Positions 25,680 to 38,520 are shown, numbered from the stretch's first letter. The stretch is 64,000 nucleotides of DNA from Xiphophorus maculatus (GCF_002775205.1 NC_036443.1:15325373-15389372); one strand, 5' to 3'. Numbers and translations are program-made. Notes: generated from the sequence alone by a model not told the origin.

Positions 25680-27096
25680 GTGAGATCTTAATTTTTTGTC
25701 TTATAAAGTTTTAATTCTTTTTTGGTTCATGCAGTATTTTGCATTTTGAAAGCGACTGAGGAATCTCCTGTTTATTAAGATGCAGAGGCACAAGTTTGGT
25801 CCGATTGTGTTGCTCAGCAGGAAGCTGAGTCAGAGTTAAAGTGCAACAGTAATTTTCATGAACTTGCGCTCGTGAAAACTGGATGCTGAGAAGCTCTATT
25901 TAGGCAGAGTCAAGGTCAGAAATGCTTTTTATAAGCCAGCAGTTGAAATGTAAGTTTATTTATCAATGAACCATTGACTTATGGGGACTTTACTTGTTTT
26001 GTCTTTCTTTCTGAATACTCCAAATTGGAATTGATCACACATACAAACAAAAGCAAGAATCACAATGTCTTGTTCTGCAGAGCTGTGTGACTCTGTTAAG
26101 AGACAATGACACATGCTGCTACTAAACTGGCCTCCCATTGCTTCCAGCTCCATATGGCCTTTTTCATCCCAGTCCCCTCCTCCCACTATGTCTTCATTCA
26201 CATTGGTTTCATGGGCAAAATGTCCTCAGGTCTACATTATTCTTTCCATTCATGCTTCGGTTAATGTTTAAGTACAGAAATCAGTCTTTTTTTTTTGTCC
26301 TTGCTGTGTAGAAAATAAACAGATATGCATTTCATGCTATGCTCGGTGTAAATCAGAAACTTAGAGATCAGCCGCTGTGACAGGAGGGCTAAGGTGAGGT
26401 AAAGCTCATCATCCTCTTTAGCCATCATATCTTCAGGTCACAGATCTATTTAACATAGTAGGTGTGAGTCTTACAGTGTGAGATGTCTATTCTTAGTATG
26501 GCACATCAACATCAAACACCAGGCAAGAGGAAATAGAATGATTACTAAATCTCAGCACAACTTGAGATGTGCAGAAATAGTTTTCTTTCATGTAAGAACT
26601 CATATTTTTAATCTTTACTGCTGCCTATCATTTCTTAGGTTTTTATTGGTTATAATTATTTAGTAGGACAATTATATTTACACTCCAGAACTTCCTTGTC
26701 ATATCTATAGGTGCATTTCCACTCCAGGAGCCCATATTTTTTTCTGCAAACCAAAAGCAGATAGAAGTCTATCCTGAAAACAACTTTTCTAGGCAAACAT
26801 GACTCTTAGCATTTCTTAGTAGTTGACTTCCCACAGCATTTTGCTTCAGTTTTATCTGAGTTTATTTGGTTCTGCTTGGTCATGCTTTTCTGATCAACCT
26901 TAAACTATGCGATTTTTGTATTTTTTTCTTCCAAAAATAAAATTTTAACCCAGCCACCCATGCTTCCCTCTCATTTCCTGCATTGGCAGGAACACCTGCA
27001 TTTGTCAATATCTAGTCTGAAAGACAGTTAAAAAGTTACGACTGGTTAAAAAATTTAAAACAACTGAAACTGTGAAAAGGAGCCAAAGAGAAGGCA
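25680..27096. other. Intergenic, no gene seen
   Basis: AT-rich, with no exon or repeat family recognised. Confidence 0.5.
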
Positions 27097-27139
27097 TATA
27101 TAGTCACTCTAAAGGGAAGTAAGTTCCCTTTAGAGGGAC

Positions 27140-27165
<26 letters not shown>
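27097..27165. repeat. 22-bp inverted repeat running into (TA)12
   Basis: Arms 27097-27118 and 27124-27145 are reverse complements with one mismatch and a 5-bp spacer; the core is CTCTAAAGGGAA / TTCCCTTTAGAG. The right arm merges with a TA tract (27140-27165), next to the 3' side of the minus-strand LINE fragment. Confidence 0.85.
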
Positions 27166-27829
<664 letters not shown>

Positions 27830-28222
27830 CCACTGCTCCAAAAGAAAAACACAATTTAAGACTTTTCAAATATTTTTGTCTTTTCTCCTGGGTTGGGAAT
27901 TTGGTACAAAACGCTATGGCACCTCCAATTAATCCTCTTTACCTTTCTCTGCACCATTATCTGAACTCAAAAAAATGAAAAAAGATGTGACCAAAACAAA
28001 AGCATATACTAAAATAACAAAATAATATTATGCACTTCCTTTTTGGTGTCAAGCTGTTTGATAAAAATGTCTTATATCAGTGTTGTAATTGTATATGCCG
28101 TACAACAATTGTGTATTGAGTTTTTGTAAAGAACATTTCCTGTTATGGGGATGAAGTCATACTGTAGCTACCTCATGTCTTTCTTGTAGCATGTGGTTGT
28201 GGTGGGAAAAACAAAATCCAGC

Positions 28223-28292
28223 TTATATAGAATTTTCTTTAAGGTATGGCTCATGTGACCCCCAAGTGTAATCCCTGACTGAAGGGGCCAAG
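28223..28292 (+). promoter_or_regulatory. Candidate core promoter of ankrd33 (TATA box, CRX/OTX core site)
   Basis: TTATATAG at 28223-28230 lies about 64 bp upstream of the ankrd33 start codon, and a TAATCC homeodomain core (the CRX/OTX type used by photoreceptor genes) lies at 28269-28274. A second TAATCC is at 27930-27935. If this TATA box is used, the leader would be only about 35-40 nt. These motifs are short enough to occur by chance, so the call rests on position and on the known retinal expression of the family. Confidence 0.35.
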
Positions 28293-28550
28293 ATGGCAGC
28301 TGCAGCCGATGACCCACACCTGGGTCCTGGCCCATCGAATGACGAAGAGGTCCTCCTGGATGACTCTGACTCAGGCAGCATACTCTCTGACGACTCGGTG
28401 CTTCCCGACTACGAACAAGATACAGTCTATAGGGAGCCACCGAAAACGCTATATGAGGCCTGTTCCAGGAACGACCCCATTTCCCTCAGCAACATCCTGG
28501 AGAGAGGGGTCACCAAGGAGGAGGCCATGGAGCTAGACATCAATGGCAGG
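28293..28550 (+). CDS. ankrd33: ankrd33 coding exon 1
   Basis: Residues 1-86: start codon, acidic Asp/Ser-rich head and the first ankyrin helix pair (TLYEACSRNDP). The donor is GGCAGG|GTGCAT (phase 0). Reading past it reaches a stop at 28616, so the short unspliced frame is not the product. Confidence 0.88.
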
Positions 28551-31218
28551 GTGCATAAGCAAGCGACAAATAAATTATGTATTACTTTTAGCGTACAACA
28601 TGATAAATATTTTTGATTTATGTTTTATCTGCACCAGAATGGACTGATGCTAGCTGTGTCCAAGGGTTTTGTGGACATCGTCACCCTCCTGCACAAATGT
28701 CCATTCATAGACATCAACCACCAAGACAATGATGGCAACACTGCTCTCATGATAGCTGCACAGGCCGGTATGTGGGAAAATCCCAGCCACACATGATTAA
28801 CCCGAGGCCTTCAATCCTTTTGAGAATACAAACAAAATCATCCTTTTGTCTCTCACCTTAGGATTCATCACCATCCTAAACTACATCCTGAACTACTATT
28901 CTGGTGTGGAGACTGAGCTCAGAGACCCTCGTGGCTTCACGGCCCTCATCAAGGCAGGCCTGCAGGGGCGAGAGGACTGTGTGACCGCCCTGCTGATGCA
29001 CGGTAAGTTTAGCAAGGCAATACCCGATTTAGACTAACGACGAGTGCGGCCTTAACCGTATGAGCCGAGAGCGCACAGAAAGTCAAAATTAACTTTAAAT
29101 GGATTGTCTAAAAACAACAACAAAAAAATGATAGTAGGAGTCTTAAAATGTGCACTCTGCGATAAAAGACAGCTAAGATTAAAATGCTGTGTTTCATTGG
29201 ATACACAGGTCAAACCAGTTTACCTGATCTGGGAACTAATCTGTACTCTCTGCAGGCTGCAGGGATTAGATTAGTCTGACCTGTATGGACACATTTAGAA
29301 TAGGACAATAATACATTTCTATTTGTATTCTATTTAAGATAACATTGACTGAAAAGTTTAGAAAGAAAATATTATTCCACAGAACTTGCTACAGGAAAAA
29401 TGCAAAACAAATCCAAGACAATTTTAATTTCTGATCATTCACATCAAAGATCAGCTCACTTTAAAACAAATATAAAAAATCCTTTGACTGTTTTCATGTG
29501 TAACATTAAGTTAAATTAACTATATGACAACTATTGACATATAGTTGTCAATAGTGATCTGCATTAAATGACCTCAATTAATGCAGATCATTGTTCTAGT
29601 CTGCAAACAATAACAAAAGTATTCATACCACTTTGACTTTTTCATATTTTTTTTCATATTACAACCGCTTTATTGGCCTGTTCTATGTGACAGGCCAATT
29701 CAACAAAACACAGTGGACGGAAGATTGTTTTAGTGTATTTTTTAACCGGAAATCTGAAAATTGTGGTGTACTATTTACTCTGATGTCCATCAGCAAAATC
29801 CAGTGCAACAATTTTCTAGAAGTCATGCAGTTCATAAATAGAGTGGCCCTGGAGGAAACCCTTTAAACATGACGCCAGAGCAATACTGGAATGTTTTTGA
29901 ATCTATGTTAACATTCACAGATTCTCTCAGTTCAATCCAACTGAACTTGAACCGTTTGAGAATAAAAAACAAGTCAGACGATGGATGGGTAAATCTGGTA
30001 GAGAAATAATCCATGATTTGCATCAGTGATCGAACCAAAGCGCTGCTCTACAAAGTATTGACTCGAGGAATACAAATGGACACTGTATCTTTTAAGGTTT
30101 TAAAAAAGTAAAACTCCTACTTTATCCATTTTGAGATATAAACTGAGAAATTATGACAAAGCTTAAGAGGCTGTGACTCATTTTCCAAGTCCTTGTATAC
30201 CAACTTCCCCCATACAGTGAAATTACCTGATTTGTTCCAAGTTATGCCACACAGCCATTTGCACGACTAAAGCAACCACATGGTGGTGTTGTTATACTGA
30301 TGAAAGCTGTTTAGTTTCAATACATCCTGTAGACCCATTTTCATGTTGTTGTTTTTACAGCTTTCCTTTGTTTTCCATCCTTTTTGTTGCACAGGTGCAG
30401 ACATGCATGTGGTGGACCTGGTCCAAGGCAGAGGGCTTAAGGACTGGGTCCTTCGGACTGGACGGTTTGAGACACTGAGCAGGATACGACGCCTGCAGGC
30501 TCACCCTGTTGCCGGGCAGTTCTGTGAAAGCTACAAGCCTGAGTGGCCTGAACTGAAACAGCTGGTGGAAAAGACCACTGCCCCAAAATCAACCAATCAG
30601 AAGTTGAGACAGCGCTTAAAAGAAAGCCTTTCTTTTAGCTTCCCTCATGACCCCCAAGACAACGGGGTTATGGATCATATGGTTCGGATAACTACAAGCA
30701 TTCACAGCCCCCTGGTAGTTACCGGTTCCCGGCCGCTTTGCCCCACTAGTCCCCCTGAAATCGGCAAGAGACGGTACGCCGTACCAGAACTGCTTGAAAA
30801 GCACAGCAGCAAGGAGCTGGAGGAGAGCACTGTGTCCCACAGCAACGGATCCATCACTTCAGCGTCTCCAACAGCTTTGTCCGCCACCTCTGTCTCTCTG
30901 ACATCCTGCTGCCAGGAGGCAGAGCGCAGGGAGAGCATGCCATCAGGCGGCATCAGAAGTTTCATCCCCCGCAGCATGGCACACAGGAACAGCATATTCC
31001 CCTCGGGTTGCATTCCTAAGATTGAAGTGACAAAGTCTGGGGAGCCCACACCAAAAAAGGAGCAAAAGAAGAAGAGGCAGAAGGGCTACCTGGAGCCGCC
31101 CGTCTGGAAGTACAAGGAGGCCAAGGAGGAGAAAAAGAGAGAGAAGAAAAGACAAGAACTGGAGAAAGAAGATGAGAAAAAACCTAAAGGGTCCAAAAAA
31201 TCCTCCAGCAAACGCTGA
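28293..31218 (+). CDS. ankrd33: Photoreceptor ankyrin repeat protein ANKRD33, complete, four coding exons
   Basis: Joining 28293-28550, 28638-28767, 28862-29002 and 30395-31218 gives 1,353 nt, 450 aa plus TGA. Every junction is GT-AG and the frame is kept (phases 0, 1, 1). The protein has an acidic head (17-43), about four ankyrin repeats (roughly 48-190, with ALMIAAQAG and TALIKAGLQG turns), the family block HVVDLVQGRGLKDW, a serine-rich middle, and a lysine/glutamate-rich tail (394-450). Mammalian ANKRD33 (Panky) is a retina-specific cytosolic protein reported to repress CRX-driven photoreceptor transcription; that role is inferred here from homology. Length is close to human ANKRD33. The ATG has an AAGATGG context. 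ANKRD33B is the main alternative, but position beside acvrl1 favours ANKRD33. Confidence 0.9.
28638..28767 (+). CDS. ankrd33: ankrd33 coding exon 2
   Basis: Residues 87-129 plus one base. It encodes an ankyrin repeat (NGLMLAVSKGFVDIV) and the start of the next (DNDGNTALMIAAQA). Acceptor GCACCAG, donor GCCG|GTATGT. The intron before it is only 87 bp. Confidence 0.88.
28862..29002 (+). CDS. ankrd33: ankrd33 coding exon 3
   Basis: Residues 130-176, ankyrin repeats (RDPRGFTALIKAGLQGRED). Acceptor CACCTTAG, donor CACG|GTAAGT, phase 1 on both sides. The preceding intron is 94 bp. Confidence 0.9.
29525..29590. repeat. Two adjacent perfect hairpins
   Basis: The first has 10-bp arms TGACAACTAT (29525-29534) and ATAGTTGTCA (29541-29550). 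The second has 13-bp arms TGATCTGCATTAA (29555-29567) and its complement (29578-29590). They lie 4 bp apart, just before the Tc1-like relic. Confidence 0.9.
29618..30202 (+). mobile_element. Tc1-like transposon relic in ankrd33 intron 3
   Basis: The left end reads CAAAAGTATTCATACCACTT, then TTCATATTACAACC. The right part has TCTACAAAGTATTGACTCG and AATACAAATGGACAC, and ends with ATTTTCCAAGTCCTTG. These match the end and subterminal regions of a widespread fish Tc1-like family. The transposase region is mostly deleted and full of stops, so it is an inactive fossil. Confidence 0.65.
30395..31218 (+). CDS. ankrd33: ankrd33 coding exon 4 (last)
   Basis: Residues 177-450. It begins with the last ankyrin turn (GADMHVVDLVQGRG), then a conserved linker (RTGRFETLSRIRRL), a Ser/Thr-rich region and the KKEQKKKRQKGYLEPP basic tail, ending at TGA 31216-31218. 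The acceptor TTGTTGCACAG has a pyrimidine tract. The window's frame runs open upstream into the intron, so the splice acceptor, not an ATG, defines its start. Confidence 0.92.
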
Positions 31219-31259
31219 GTCAGCCAGATAAAATTTCACTGTGATATGGCCACACACAA

Positions 31260-31269
31260 AATAAATAAA
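31260..31269 (+). terminator. ankrd33 polyadenylation signals (candidate)
   Basis: Two overlapping AATAAA hexamers (31260-31265, 31264-31269), 42 bp after the stop. A further AATAAA at 31631-31636 could serve a longer 3' UTR. Confidence 0.5.
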
Positions 31270-31639
31270 ACAGTGAGATAACGGTGACTCTGATTTCTGT
31301 AACGAGAGAAAGTCGGTGCTAAACAACTTTGGGAGCAAGCATCTGACAAATTTCATGAATGGATTTGAACTTTGGCTCCAACAGAAACTTTGATCCACTG
31401 GAAGGTCATGATATTTCTAAACACTTTTTGACATCTTAGGCACAAAATTATGTTATTCCTAATGATGTTTGCATTTAAACATCATTAGATTTTCTACATC
31501 TCAAGCCTGGTGAGTCTTTTGCTTTTGCACTACTGTGTCTGCTTGAGCTGCAGTTTTAAAGACACTTCTTTTTTCTTGGGGATCTTACCAATGTATACTT
31601 GGTGAAAAGCTTTATGGTAACTGAATACTAAATAAACTG

Positions 31640-34600
31640 CCAATAGCCTGTACTGTAAATGAGACATATAGGATCAAAAATGTCATCAGTATCATCGTTA
31701 AATTATAATAAGTTGTTATATCCAAAGGACCTAAAAGAGACAAAACAAGGGGCCAACAATAGTCATGTGACTACAGAGGAACAAAAGGAAGATGACTCCC
31801 TGCTCTGATGAATCACCTTTTAATTTCTATCATGTGGTTGGCTTACGTAAGGAACTTATGTGTGGTGGTTTGGAGAATGTTCTGGTGGGGAACATTTTGT
31901 CCTGCCATCCAACCATTCATCCATCCACTTAATAACTGTCACAGACCATGTACAGATAAACACAACAAGAGGAGGTGTTGACTTCAAATTGTCCATGGAG
32001 GCTTCACCTCACAACGTGTGCAGTCTACTAATAACATTGTGGTACCACAACACACCTTCAGGGGTCCATACCTCAATGAGGAATATTAGGACCAACACAT
32101 ACATCATTATGGTGGCATTCATATTGTTATTCCTGACTGATGTTTGTTTTCTAATTGCCTACCCAGTTCCCACCTCTCCTGCAACATGTAGCATCTACCA
32201 ACTTGGCTTTCTCCAAGTTTCCGACACTCCAAAACGTTTTTGAACCTCATTACGGACATTTATAACTGAAAGTGCTAAGTCTGCACGCTTGGCTTGTGGT
32301 GAATGACGGACTTATGGTACATTTGCAAGTCCTCGGTCTGCAGCAATGTTTTGTGTTTTGTTAGACAAAGTCAACAGAACATGCTTTGTGTGCAACTTTG
32401 CTTTTTGATAAAAGGAGAAGCCAAGGAACCTCTGAGAGGAACTGCCTGTACCAAATGTTACTCAGGGTTATTAAATTATGGACTTTTCACAATCGGATTG
32501 TTTGTGGAAACTAGAAAAAAGTGTTAATGTTATATTTGTGTATTCAGTTTGCTAATTACAGTAACACAACTATTAATGCAAATTAATCCAAAACATATCC
32601 AGTTGTAACAGATTATATCTATCTATGACGTCAATCTAATTAGGCAATCTCTTCTTTGATAGAAAGTTTGAAGACTACTTTAAAAACAAAATACTTTGAG
32701 CACTCAGGTTTTTTGTGGCATATTTAAGGTGTGGAATCAATGACGAGTGTTTGTAATGCAAGCTTGTAATAAATTTTCTTGACCTTTGCAACACAGAGTG
32801 AGTTATTTTAAGGCATCATGTTTGATGTGGCATAGTCATATGACACTATATTAAGTTATATTTATCTTCAGAAATCAGTCAGCCTCCTAATCTATCAAAA
32901 AAATTAATCTGAAGGACGACCTGTCTATTATTATGTGGGTTTACACAATCAGGTAAGAATAAGGATTTTCCAGTAATTTTCTCAGGATTATGATTTATTT
33001 AGCTACCAGTGATTAATAGAGCAAAAAAACAAACAAATGTAAACATAACATATGATAAAAAAAAAAAAAACACATTTATGGGAAACATATCTCACTTTGT
33101 ATATCTGGTCAAACCTGGTTGATGGCCCCCAGGGTTTTTATTTTTTTATTTCCCAGAGCACAGCAATCCTCCACTTCCTGGAGAGGAGATGCCATGACGG
33201 ACTGGTCAGCCAATTGGAAGCTCAGTTTGGCTAACATTAGAGCTAAATCCCCTTAGACTGCCAAAGAAAAGCAGATTCAACTATTCTTTTCTAAAACTAA
33301 TTCTTCGGACTCGGCGAGACCTCTTTGACTTCCAAAATGTTAACAAGCTGTCAATTTAGACATAAAATCTGATGAATCAGGCTGTTTTCACATGCAGGCA
33401 TTTCAAACGTAATAATTTCATCAACTAAAAGGCAGATTCACAATAGCTTCTCGTATTTTTTTGAAATGCTCGGCTGCCATGCTTCCACTGGTAGATTTTG
33501 AAGGGACTTGTAGGTCAAAGGGTAAACTGAATAATGCCATTATTCAGTGGTGATAACATATGAAAAACATTAGAAAGATTTGTAACTGCTGTAAAAATCT
33601 TGCATTTATGCCTTTATCCAGATATGTGGAAAAACTAGTAATAAGATATTTTCTAAAGCAGAATACACGTGACTGATTAGTCTTGTAACCTTATTTACTC
33701 TTTTAAAATAAGGATACTTTGAGCTACTTAAGACTCTGCGGTGGCATGGGGTGGCTTTTGAACTCTGGTTGCCAGTAATCTTTTAATCCACACAAGATTA
33801 TCATTACACAACAATTACCTTTTATTAGTGATCAAATGTGATCAAAGGCAACCTTTCATGTTTAAGCAAATTTTGAAGTTGTGACCTAAATGAAGCTATA
33901 TTTTGCAATTATGCTTCTTGTGGGAGAAAAGCTCACAGTGGCAGTTGGAAAAGGAGAAGCAAAATGTGTTCTTTTTCTGGTATGGTGTAAAACAATGTCT
34001 TATTTTATTTTCAGAGCTGCAGCTCACTTCCTTTCATGAGAGGGGAACTTGATGACCTTAGGTCAATCCTAAAATAAATCCCTCACTCGAGTTAAGAAGG
34101 AAACACATCTTAGTTGAACAATTTCTCAAATTAAGATTCAAACCTGTCCATGCAGATAGAATTGACCTAAATATCTTGAAATTTTCACCTTCGTGAATAA
34201 GACACGTCAGCATTTAAATGAACTGCTTATTGCCGAAATAGTTTGGGTTTTTTTCTTTTTTGCTTTGACAGGACTGAAATGTTATTTTATTTACTCCAAG
34301 GAGTTGTGCTACAAATGGAAACCATCAAGATTACATGGCTCTTCAAATTACAGAGATTAATGGTTTAAGAAAAATAAGTCCCAAAAGTGCAAAGAACAAT
34401 TTGCTCATTTTGCAACTTGACAACTGATGTGAAAGTTTCCAGCTGGTGTCTGCAGCCATGAGCCAAATGTGAGAGAAAACAGAGCCTGTGAGTGAACAGG
34501 GAGGGAAATTTGTATTACATGAAGACATCTGCAGAAGGCTGTTTTAAGTGAAATGTCCCACACTGAACTCCCTTTGGCATTTGTCTTTATGATGGGTATT

Positions 34601-34830
34601 AGCTGCCACAATCGCTAAACACACGCAATAAAATAAGTCAATTTAGTGGCATCATGTCTTCCCACAGCTGCTAAGCGGGCACATTTTGTCTTATGTTTTG
34701 GTAGACTTTATGTGACATTAAATGTAATAATGTATTTAATGCATTTAATGTAATTTATTGATGAGTTTTTGTGTACATACATTAAGAAAAAAAATAATTA
34801 GATCTAACTTTTCTTTCTTCCAACAACAGC
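31640..34830. other. Intergenic, no gene seen
   Basis: AT-rich DNA between ankrd33 and the acvrl1 promoter region. It includes a 10-bp perfect hairpin at 33526-33535 / 33539-33548. No supported exon. Confidence 0.5.
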
Positions 34831-34839
34831 TTTCTTCTT

Positions 34840-35190
34840 TCATAGATGTCAGGTTTGCTCAGGTAGCAATCTCTGCAGCTCCTTCAGAGCTCCCTCATGG
34901 GCCTCTTGATTGCTTCTCTGATTAATGCTCTCCTTGTGCAGCCTGTCAGTTTAGGTTGACAGCCATATCTCGAAAGATTTACAGTTGTGACAAGGACTTT
35001 TTATCTTCAGATGATGGGCTGAAAAGTACTCTGTGAGATGTTCAAAGCCTTGCATCTTGTCACACAGGCAAACTGCTTTAAATTTCTCCACAGTTTTATC
35101 CCTGGTCTGCTTGTGTTTTTGTTTTATTCTGTTGCTTTTATTCACATCTTCATGTGGCTGATTGTTCATTAATGTTCTGCAATAAACAAG
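34840..35190 (-). mobile_element. Tc1-like transposase relic
   Basis: On the minus strand this reads as a decayed central transposase region. On + the tell-tale phrases are CTCTGCAGCTCCTTCAGAG, GGGCCTCTTGATTGCTTCTC, GATTAATGCTCTCCTTG, CCTGTCAGTTTAGGTTGACA and CTGTGAGATGTTCAAAGC. Numerous stops and indels; inactive. Confidence 0.75.
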
Positions 35191-35734
35191 TAAGACTCTC
35201 ACTAAAACAGAAGCTCTGCCCTGAAGCGGTAACCCACATAAAACAAATACTGAGCACCGTGGATTGTCGACTTTCTGCAGAGCCAATATAGCTTAGAGAC
35301 CTTGAGGTTTTCAGATTAGCTCAGGAACAGTGCATACATATTTCCAGAGAAAATAATTATGCAACTAAATGGTAAATGGCCTGTACTTGAACTATATAAG
35401 CCTCGCATCGCTAAGTGCAGTGCAAACTGCTGTAGGAAGTGGTGTATAGCACGCAGACACTTCTCTGTTTGGAGATCCAATACATGAGTCTGTTTTGATG
35501 ATTGGCCAAGAGAATAGCACTTACCTACCTGACTGCAATATGTTGAAGTTAAAGTTAGGGTCTTCTGTAGGTTTGTTTTATTTTTTATTTATTTTATTAT
35601 TTTATTTTTGTTTTTCAAAAGATGGGGTTGCCCCTTCGGTTTCAGTGAAAGAAGTTCTTAATTTATGGCATTTGTGTTCGAGGGCGTGTGTTTGATTTTT
35701 GTGTGCTAGTCGGGGGTTGCCTTCTGGACAATTT

Positions 35735-36235
35735 GGGTTAGGGAAGTTCAGACAACAATTCTGAGTGCTACACTGTCAAACAGGACATGATAAGAAAGAA
35801 TATCTTAATGCTTTGGCCCACCAAGAAATTTTGGACAATCTCAATTCTCCCAATTTTGTGGGAACAGTTCTTAGGCAATGGTCCCTTCCTGTTTCAACAT
35901 GCTGGCGCAAGAGCTATAAAGACAAGGATGAGTGAGTTTTATGTGGAATAATTTGAAAAGTCCTAACACTTTTTCTGATGCGGCCGCTGGGGGGGAGCCT
36001 GCTAGCCAGGCTTCTCATCCAACATCACTGTCAGATCTCAAAAAATATGGACCAACAATACCATCAAAAATCCTATAAAAACAATCTTAATCCTTTTGGA
36101 AATGTTTCCAGGACAGTTTGCGCTGTTAGGTCAAGGTGGGATCATACTAGACCCTATGGATTAAGAAGAGGTTTCACTCATGAAAATACTTGTGTGAAGG
36201 CACACAAGTGATAACTTTTGGCAATATGTGTGTGA
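35735..36235 (+). mobile_element. Tc1-like transposase relic, second family
   Basis: Plus-strand remains of the transposase C-terminal half: CCAAGAAATTTTGGACAAT, TTGTGGGAACAGTTCTTAGG, CCCTTCCTGTTTCAACATG, CTTCTCATCCAACATCACTG. It ends with GAAGGCACACAAGTGATAAC followed by TTTTGGCAATATGTG, the typical terminus. It is a different Tc1-like family from the one at 34840. Internal deletions and frameshifts are present. Confidence 0.75.
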
Positions 36236-36639
36236 AATAATTTAGTTTGTGGAATCTGCACTGATCTTACATTGAAAATGATATAATTTCTGGGTACAGC
36301 AATAAATTCCAGCCAGAAATCTTCAAGGACTACTATACTTTATTTTCCTGAAATGGAAAATAAGAGTCCTTCCAGATCCTATTTTACATCCATTAAATAT
36401 GTCCTTGTTCTTTGCTTGCGTTCTAGCACCGCAGGCAGGTTATGATTCATACACAATAAGCACTACTTTAACCATTTCTTACATTGAGGGTGGAAATCTG
36501 GCCCGACCGTCTCTACTTCTTGGTTTAGTTTGGTGCAACTCTTTGACGCACATTCCTGTCAGTGCAGCAAAAACACAAGTCCACAGGGGGAAAGGAAAAT
36601 GAGAGGTTTAGCAAGCAACAGGAAAACCGCTAAGAGAAC

Positions 36640-37307
36640 ACATTCCAGGCGCGCAGAGTCTGGACGGAACAATAAGGGGTGGGACGACAACTCTATGCCT
36701 ACAACTATTTAAAAATCTCTAATCTCGCCTTTTAATCGGGAACACGGACGGCGGCTGAAGAATTCGTACTTAATGGGAACCGCGTACCCTCCGCCGTCTC
36801 TTGTGAAGCCAGTCGAAGCGGAAGGAGTCTGGTCCGAAACCCCACGACGATGTTCCTGTTGTGGGTTTTATCAGCGCAGATTTGGACCCAGATGAGATAG
36901 GTTTCACTGAGGTCGATGTGGACTCAGACAGCCCGCTCTGAGGTCCTCTTCTTGCCTTCCCCCCCCCCACGCACACTTTTGAAACACTACTTTCATCTCT
37001 CCGTGTGTGTGCGCGCTGAAGTGACGCGGTTTTAAGTTTTAAACCGCTCTCCGGTTTACCAGAACAGTTTTTCTGTTTCCACGAAGCTGCGGCTGGTTTT
37101 TGTCGTCGAGGCAGCGGAGAGGATGTGAGGTCTCTCCTGGATGACACATCTGCAGCTGGGCCTTCCAACTTTTAACTGGTTTATTTCTGTCTCACGATGA
37201 GGCCAGGTTTACCTCCGGCGCTGGTTTAAACTCTTACTCGAGCTGTTTGTGATATGGGCTACGCGTGGCGGCTCCATCTGACAAGTTAAAAGAGGAGCAG
37301 AAAACAG
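36640..37307 (+). promoter_or_regulatory. CpG-rich probable promoter and non-coding exon 1 of acvrl1
   Basis: CpG density rises sharply here (GGACGGCGGCTG, CCGCGTACCC, CTACGCGTGGCGG) against an AT-rich background. A good donor-like site, AAAACAG|GTAGTA, follows at 37307/37308. The first coding exon of acvrl1 at 43417 starts at a clear splice acceptor just before its ATG, so a non-coding exon must lie upstream, as in human ACVRL1. This is the only promoter-like block between ankrd33 and that exon. The exact start site and exon limits are inferred. Confidence 0.5.
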
Positions 37308-37789
37308 GTAGTAAACGCATTTTGACTTTCTATTAACTCTTGCCTAATAACCTAATTAGTGCTGATAGGTAGCAATACAAAGTAATTTACCTTAAATCCC
37401 TTTTCGAAGCGGGTCACATGTTTCCAGATGTGAACAGGTGTCACGTGTGTAGACAGAAAACTATTAGTTTTCCATCTATGAGCACCTATATTTGGTCTAA
37501 TGTAAAGTCATTGATCATAGAAACTCAATTTTTCACAAAAATTGATATGTTACCCGTTTTAATGGGATTTTTGCTCACATGGGAAGAAGTAAGTAATTAA
37601 TCAAGATATTTGCATTATTTCTTTGCTGTAATTCTAGGGAAATATTCACTTATTTTAATATTCACAAGAGCAATTCTGATTTTTATTGAATTCCCAAGTT
37701 TAAATGAATATGAATAATAAAAAAAATATTTAGCCTGAAAAAGAGGGAGCATATTTAGTTATTTCTCATGTATTTGTTTTAAAAAAGAG

Positions 37790-38520
37790 TACCTTCATCC
37801 TTTCTTTTTAACTTTTCCACATTTTGCTGTAAGCACAAACTTTACAAACACAAGGTAGTGTAGCAATGTATAAAGAAGATAACAGATAATGTTTAGATTT
37901 GTATTTGTTTTTTCACAAATAAAGTATGAGAAGTGTGAGCATTTATATTCAGTTTTACTGAGTCAATACTTAGTGAAGCTACTTTCTCCTGCAGTTACAG
38001 CAACAAGACAATAAATATCTTCCAGCTCTGCACATCTTATAGCTAAATGAAGATGCTATAACTTAGCTATAAGCTCGAGTTCAGTCAAGCATTTGACTGA
38101 GCTTGAGCCAATGCAAAATGGCTCAAGCTCAGTCAGATTGGATGGAGATCAGTATTTAGGGGTGGAGTTTGACTGGGTCATTTTATTGTAGTTCTAGCTA
38201 TATGTTTAGAGTCACTAATGTGTTTCAGCAAGGGGTGGTTTGTTCAGGATGATGAACAGTCTCATTTTTTTTCTTCACATATAGCATTTTTAATGTAGGC
38301 CAAAAAGTCAAATAGTGAGCAGAACATCTTCTTCCCCATGGTGGCTTGTAACAAACTGCAAACCAGACTTTATGTAACTTTCTCTCTCCACTGAAGTCTT
38401 CTTGCTATTTGACCATAAATAGGCTGTCTTTGAAATCTTCACTGAACATGATTGAATCCATGCTGAGATTAAATTATATGCTGATGGAATCTATTTATTA
38501 GTTAGGAGACTTTGGAAGGG
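37790..38520 (-). mobile_element. Tc1-like element relic
   Basis: A long minus-oriented relic. On + it runs TTTTCCACATTTTGCTGTA, GAGTCAATACTTAGTGAAGC, CAGCTCTGCACATCTTATAG, GGCTCAAGCTCAGTCAGATT, TAGCTATATGTTTAGAGTC, TGTAGGCCAAAAAGTCAAA and CATCTTCTTCCCCATGGTGG, the reverse complement of a Tc1-like transposase gene and its left end. Its middle has been reduced by deletions. It lies in the presumed first intron of acvrl1. A 17-bp perfect hairpin (38094-38110 / 38119-38135) lies within it. Confidence 0.75.

Larger units (their letters stand above)
29003..30394 (+). other. ankrd33 intron 3
   Basis: 1.4-kb intron, phase 1. It holds two adjacent perfect hairpins (29525-29550 and 29555-29590) and a Tc1-like relic (29618-30202). 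No additional exon is needed for the frame. Confidence 0.85.

Noticed and set aside
31860..32527. ORFs of 127 and 74 residues downstream of ankrd33
   Set aside because: No splice sites, no recognisable domain and no promoter; consistent with chance frames in intergenic DNA.
36770..37168. 132-residue minus-strand ORF in the CpG-rich block
   Set aside because: Low-complexity frame produced by GC-rich composition; no domain, and the block is better explained as a promoter.
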